From NCBI RefSeq assembly GCF_003688915.1, contig NZ_REFU01000002.1, forward strand, positions 434,001-498,000: a stretch of 64,000 nucleotides of DNA, given 5' to 3'. Under the pieces are notes generated by a model that was not told the origin of the DNA, ran no database searches, and saw nothing but the letters and a program-made list of their open reading frames with translations. Source of the DNA: Rhodococcus sp. SBT000017. Lineage in GTDB: Bacteria > Actinomycetota > Actinomycetes > Mycobacteriales > Mycobacteriaceae. The translations under genes were made by a program, and so were the position numbers. Shown here piece after piece: positions 61,043 to 64,000 of this stretch; position 1 is the stretch's first letter, and every line of letters begins with the position of its first letter.

Positions 61043-62050
61043 CTAGCGAGCTGGGCGCAGCTCGCGGGGCAGGGAGAACACCAGCGTCTCGTTCGCGGTG
61101 GTGACCGGCTGTACGTCTGCGTAGCCGTGCTCGGCGAACAGTTCGATGACGCCCTGCACCAGGATCTCCGGTACGGATGCACCCGAGGTGATGCCGATCG
61201 TCTCGACCCCGTCGAGCCAGGCCAGGTCGATTTCCTTGGCGTAGTCGACGAGGTAGCTCGCTCGCGCACCTGCGCCCAGTGCAACCTCGACCAACCGCAC
61301 CGAGTTCGAGGAGTTCTTGGAGCCGACGACGATCACCAGATCGCATTCCGGTGCCATCGCCTTCACCGCGACCTGACGGTTCTGCGTGGCGTAGCAGATG
61401 TCGTCGCTCGGCGGGTCCTGGAGCGTCGGGAAGCGCTCACGCAGTTTCGCGACCGTCATCATCGTCTCGTCGACGCTCAGCGTGGTCTGGGACAGCCAGA
61501 TGACTTTCTTCTCGTCTCGAACGGTGACGTTGCCGACCGACTCGGGGCCGTCGACCAGCTGAATGTGTTCGGGAGCCTCGCCTGCGGTGCCCTCGACCTC
61601 CTCGTGGCCCTCGTGGCCGATGAGGAGGATGTCGAAGTCGTCCCTGGCGAAGCGCTTCGCTTCCTGGTGCACCTTGGTCACCAACGGGCAGGTGGCGTCG
61701 ATGGTGCGCAGGCTTCGCTCGGCCGCGGAGGTGTGTACGGCAGGTGAGACACCGTGCGCGGAGAACACCAGCAGCGATCCCTCGGGAACCTCGTCGGTCT
61801 CCTCCACGAACACCGCGCCGCGATCGGACAGCGTCTCGACCACGTGCCGGTTGTGCACGATCTCCTTGCGCACGTACACCGGCGCACCGTGCTGCTCCAG
61901 CGCCTTCTCGACGGTTTCGACCGCACGATCGACACCCGCGCAATAGCCCCGCGGCTCCGCGAGCAGCACTCGCTTACCCCCGGCGTACGAGGACTTACCC
62001 GCACCGGCGGACTGTGCAATACCAATATTCAGAGGAACAGCCGAAGACAT
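61043..62050 (-). CDS. ispH: 4-hydroxy-3-methylbut-2-enyl diphosphate reductase
   Basis: 335 residues from ATG 62050. Conserved cysteines of the iron-sulfur cluster in [33 protein letters not shown] and [33 protein letters not shown] at the C-terminus. It makes IPP and DMAPP in the MEP isoprenoid pathway. The GGGAGGT immediately before the ATG is too close for a ribosome site; a -10 TATCCT (62063-62058), 7 nt away, indicates leaderless transcription. Confidence 0.96.
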   Translation of the reverse strand: MSSAVPLNIGIAQSAGAGKSSYAGGKRVLLAEPRGYCAGVDRAVETVEKALEQHGAPVYVRKEIVHNRHVVETLSDRGAVFVEETDEVPEGSLLVFSAHGVSPAVHTSAAERSLRTIDATCPLVTKVHQEAKRFARDDFDILLIGHEGHEEVEGTAGEAPEHIQLVDGPESVGNVTVRDEKKVIWLSQTTLSVDETMMTVAKLRERFPTLQDPPSDDICYATQNRQVAVKAMAPECDLVIVVGSKNSSNSVRLVEVALGAGARASYLVDYAKEIDLAWLDGVETIGITSGASVPEILVQGVIELFAEHGYADVQPVTTANETLVFSLPRELRPAR

Positions 62051-62057
62051 ACCTCCC

Positions 62058-62063
62058 AGGATA
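62058..62063 (-). promoter_or_regulatory. -10 box TATCCT of the ispH leaderless promoter
   Basis: TANNNT with 7 nt to the ATG at 62050. Confidence 0.5.
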
Positions 62064-62172
62064 CGTGCACCGAGCTCGCCTGCCTCGTTTCCACGTCCCT
62101 CGACCCCGGCCGCGAAGGGTCGTACAGCCTGTCGGCTACCCAAAGTTCACCGTTTCGGGCAGTCTGGTGCAC

Positions 62173-62790
62173 ATGACTCGAGTCCCCTTTGCAGCGCGTG
62201 TGGCTGCAGGCGTCGCCGTGACCGTCGTGGAAGAGGCTCGCAAGCTTCCCGGTTCCGCCCTGATGCTGCCGATGACGGTCGTCAGCGAGGCACTGGCGCG
62301 CAGTATGCGATTCCAGCAGCAGGTGACGGCGTTGGCCATCAAGGGCGATCTGGTCATCGCGAACTTGCCGGTCATCGGGACCCCGAGCGAGGAGCAGCCC
62401 GCCTGGGCCAGCTTCGACGAGGACGGGGACGAGACCTTCGACACCGAGTCGAGATTCGACGCCGCTGTGATCACCGACGACGTCGATGTGCCCGACGCCC
62501 CCGTGGCCGAGCCGGTCGCGGCGAACGGCCGCTTCGCTCTGTACTCGACGCCTCCGCTGGATGAGCCGGTTCAGGACACCTCGGCCAAGCGCGCTCCCTC
62601 CGCCGACAAGCCCGAGATCGTCGAGATGATCGACTTCGACACCCTCGCCCTGGCACAGCTGCGCGCCCGCCTGCGCACGCTCTCGATCGAGGACCTCGAA
62701 ACCCTGCTCGACTACGAGAACGACACGCTCTCTCGCGCGCCCTTCCAGACGATGCTCGCCAACCGCATCACCACCGCCAAGGCCAAGTGA
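62173..62790 (+). CDS. Rv1109c-like protein (lipid-droplet-associated family)
   Basis: 205 residues from ATG 62173 (GTG 62167 possible). N-terminal amphipathic region [38 protein letters not shown], a central acidic linker, then a C-terminal helical [20 protein letters not shown] then [13 protein letters not shown]. Orthologue of Rv1109c by position between ispH and xseA; some databases call it lipid-droplet-associated (memory, not checked). It overlaps xseA by 4 bp. Confidence 0.78.
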   Translation: MTRVPFAARVAAGVAVTVVEEARKLPGSALMLPMTVVSEALARSMRFQQQVTALAIKGDLVIANLPVIGTPSEEQPAWASFDEDGDETFDTESRFDAAVITDDVDVPDAPVAEPVAANGRFALYSTPPLDEPVQDTSAKRAPSADKPEIVEMIDFDTLALAQLRARLRTLSIEDLETLLDYENDTLSRAPFQTMLANRITTAKAK

Positions 62791-64000
62791 GCACTTCCCC
62801 AACCCAGTCCGGTCCCACCCAGCCAGGCGCGAGCACCGCCGAACAGCCGTGGCCGGTGCGTACCGTCGCCATGAAGGTTGCCGGCTGGATCGACAAGCTC
62901 GGCTCCATCTGGGTGGAGGGGCAGCTCACCCAGATCAACGCTCGTCCCGGCACCAGGACGGCCTTTCTGACGCTGCGTGATCCGTCGGCCGACATGTCGC
63001 TGTCTGTCACGTGTTCGCCGCAGTTGCTCGAGCGTTCACCCGTTCCGCTGACCGAGGGTGCGCGCGTCATCCTCTACGGCAAGTTGTCGTTCTTCACCGG
63101 TAGGGGAACGATCTCGCTGCGCGCCACGGACATTCGCGCGGTGGGCGTCGGCGAACTGCTGGCTCGTATCGAACGTCTCAGAGCTCTGCTCGCCGCGGAG
63201 GGTTTGTTCGACCCACGCCTCAAACGTCCGCTGCCGTTCCTGCCGGGCACCATCGGATTGATCACCGCGCGCGCCAGCGCAGCCGAGAAGGACGTGCTGA
63301 CCGTCGCGCAGAGGCGTTGGCCTGCGGTCCGATTCGAGGTCCGCAACACACCGGTCCAGGGCCCACAAGCTGTTCCGGCGATTCTGGACGCGCTGAAGGA
63401 GCTGAACGACGACCCCGCCGTCGACGTCATCGTCCTCGCCCGCGGCGGCGGTAGCGTCGAGGATCTGTTGCCGTTCTCGGACGAGGCCCTGTGCCGCGCC
63501 ATCGCCCGCGCCACCACGCCCATCGTCAGTGCCATCGGCCACGAGCCCGACAGCCCCCTGAGTGACCACGTCGCGGATCTGCGGGCCGCAACCCCTACCG
63601 ATGCCGCCAAACTCGTGGTGCCCGACGCCGTCGCCGAACAAGCCCTGGTCTCGGAACTGAAGTCGAGAAGTGCTGCAGCGCTGCGTAATTGGGTCGAGCG
63701 CGAGGCACGCGGACTGGACATGCTCCGACACCGTCCGGTACTGGCGGACCCACTGGCCTCGCTCGAGCAACGTCGCGAGGAGGTTCTACGGCTGCTCGAT
63801 GCTGCCCGACGCGACGTGCAACGCGAACTCACCACACAGGACACGCTCGTCGAACATCTACGGGCCAGGCTGTCGACGCTGGGTCCTGCTGCCACACTTG
63901 CTCGGGGCTATGCCGTCGTACAGCGGGTGGTCGCGGGTTCGGATCCCGAGGTTCTGCGTTCGGTCGAGGACGCACCACCGGGTACACAGATCAGAGTGCG
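62787..64000 (+). CDS. xseA: Exodeoxyribonuclease VII large subunit, 3' end off the window
   Basis: GTG at 62787 overlaps the previous stop. 404 residues are present. OB-fold N-domain [20 protein letters not shown], then [60 protein letters not shown] and the coiled-coil region ending [12 protein letters not shown]. It degrades single-stranded DNA together with XseB, which should follow beyond the window. The family usually has GHEPDNPL; here Ser replaces Asn. Confidence 0.95.
   Translation, partial: MSTSPTQSGPTQPGASTAEQPWPVRTVAMKVAGWIDKLGSIWVEGQLTQINARPGTRTAFLTLRDPSADMSLSVTCSPQLLERSPVPLTEGARVILYGKLSFFTGRGTISLRATDIRAVGVGELLARIERLRALLAAEGLFDPRLKRPLPFLPGTIGLITARASAAEKDVLTVAQRRWPAVRFEVRNTPVQGPQAVPAILDALKELNDDPAVDVIVLARGGGSVEDLLPFSDEALCRAIARATTPIVSAIGHEPDSPLSDHVADLRAATPTDAAKLVVPDAVAEQALVSELKSRSAAALRNWVEREARGLDMLRHRPVLADPLASLEQRREEVLRLLDAARRDVQRELTTQDTLVEHLRARLSTLGPAATLARGYAVVQRVVAGSDPEVLRSVEDAPPGTQIRV

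Overview
The window comes from a high-GC, mycolic-acid-containing actinobacterium of the Corynebacteriales, most likely Rhodococcus or a close relative (Rhodococcoides). The support is gene content. It has an antigen-85-type mycolyltransferase, mycothiol synthesis (mshB), F420 synthesis (fbiC), a PimE-like polyprenol-dependent mannosyltransferase, LpqW, a WS/DGAT-like acyltransferase and IspH. Many GTG starts and leaderless transcripts are also seen. No tRNA, rRNA, transposase, integrase or CRISPR array was found.

Layout. (1) 1-8.2 kb, almost all minus strand: an osmC-metY-CoA-binding-protein operon behind a foldable leader, an SDR and a MatB-type acyl-CoA synthetase, a tandem palindrome element (4894-5142), a LysE exporter, then dapC and fdxA. 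(2) 8.2-25 kb: a block matching, from memory, the M. tuberculosis order Rv1157c-Rv1178. It holds fbiC, two PH-domain membrane proteins, udgB, an Rv1171-like membrane protein, an unlisted 52-residue ORF, mshB, lpqW, typA, a tiny Lys/Cys-rich protein, mutT2, a pterin dehydratase, pimE and two paralogous secreted Ala/Pro-rich proteins, with a Tat-exported DUF1906 protein and TerD between the last two. (3) 25-36.9 kb, accessory metabolism: an Asp-box protein, a WS/DGAT-like enzyme, a cutinase-like hydrolase, a mycolyltransferase, an amylosucrase, an SDR, a metallophosphoesterase and a winged-helix protein.

(4) 36.9-40.6 kb, a small plastic segment: a 252-bp direct repeat (about 90% identical, no gaps, offset 2892) brackets a methyltransferase, a vapBC toxin-antitoxin pair with a visible operator, a second methyltransferase and a broken GNAT gene. 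A relBE-like pair lies just outside. (5) 40.7-51 kb: ychF, an F420-dependent oxidoreductase, an SDR with the remnant of another, a CD225-type membrane protein, the Entner-Doudoroff genes edd-eda opposite a ROK regulator, and cstA-ybdD behind a CRP/GlxR-like site. (6) 51-64 kb, mainly DNA repair and envelope: an AdaA-AlkA fusion with ogt, an AI-2E family permease, sbcCD, rmuC, a DUF6542 protein, ispH, an Rv1109c-like protein and xseA, which runs off the window.

How the genes work together: fbiC supplies F420 for flavin-like oxidoreductases such as the one at 42332-43126. mshB serves mycothiol. pimE, lpqW and the mycolyltransferase build the mycobacterial-type envelope. edd-eda-ROK and cstA-ybdD form a carbon-control neighbourhood. 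alkA, ogt, sbcCD, rmuC, xseA and udgB cover alkylation, uracil and strand-break repair. A recurrent promoter form, TANNNT placed 6-8 nt before the start codon, marks at least twelve genes as probably leaderless.
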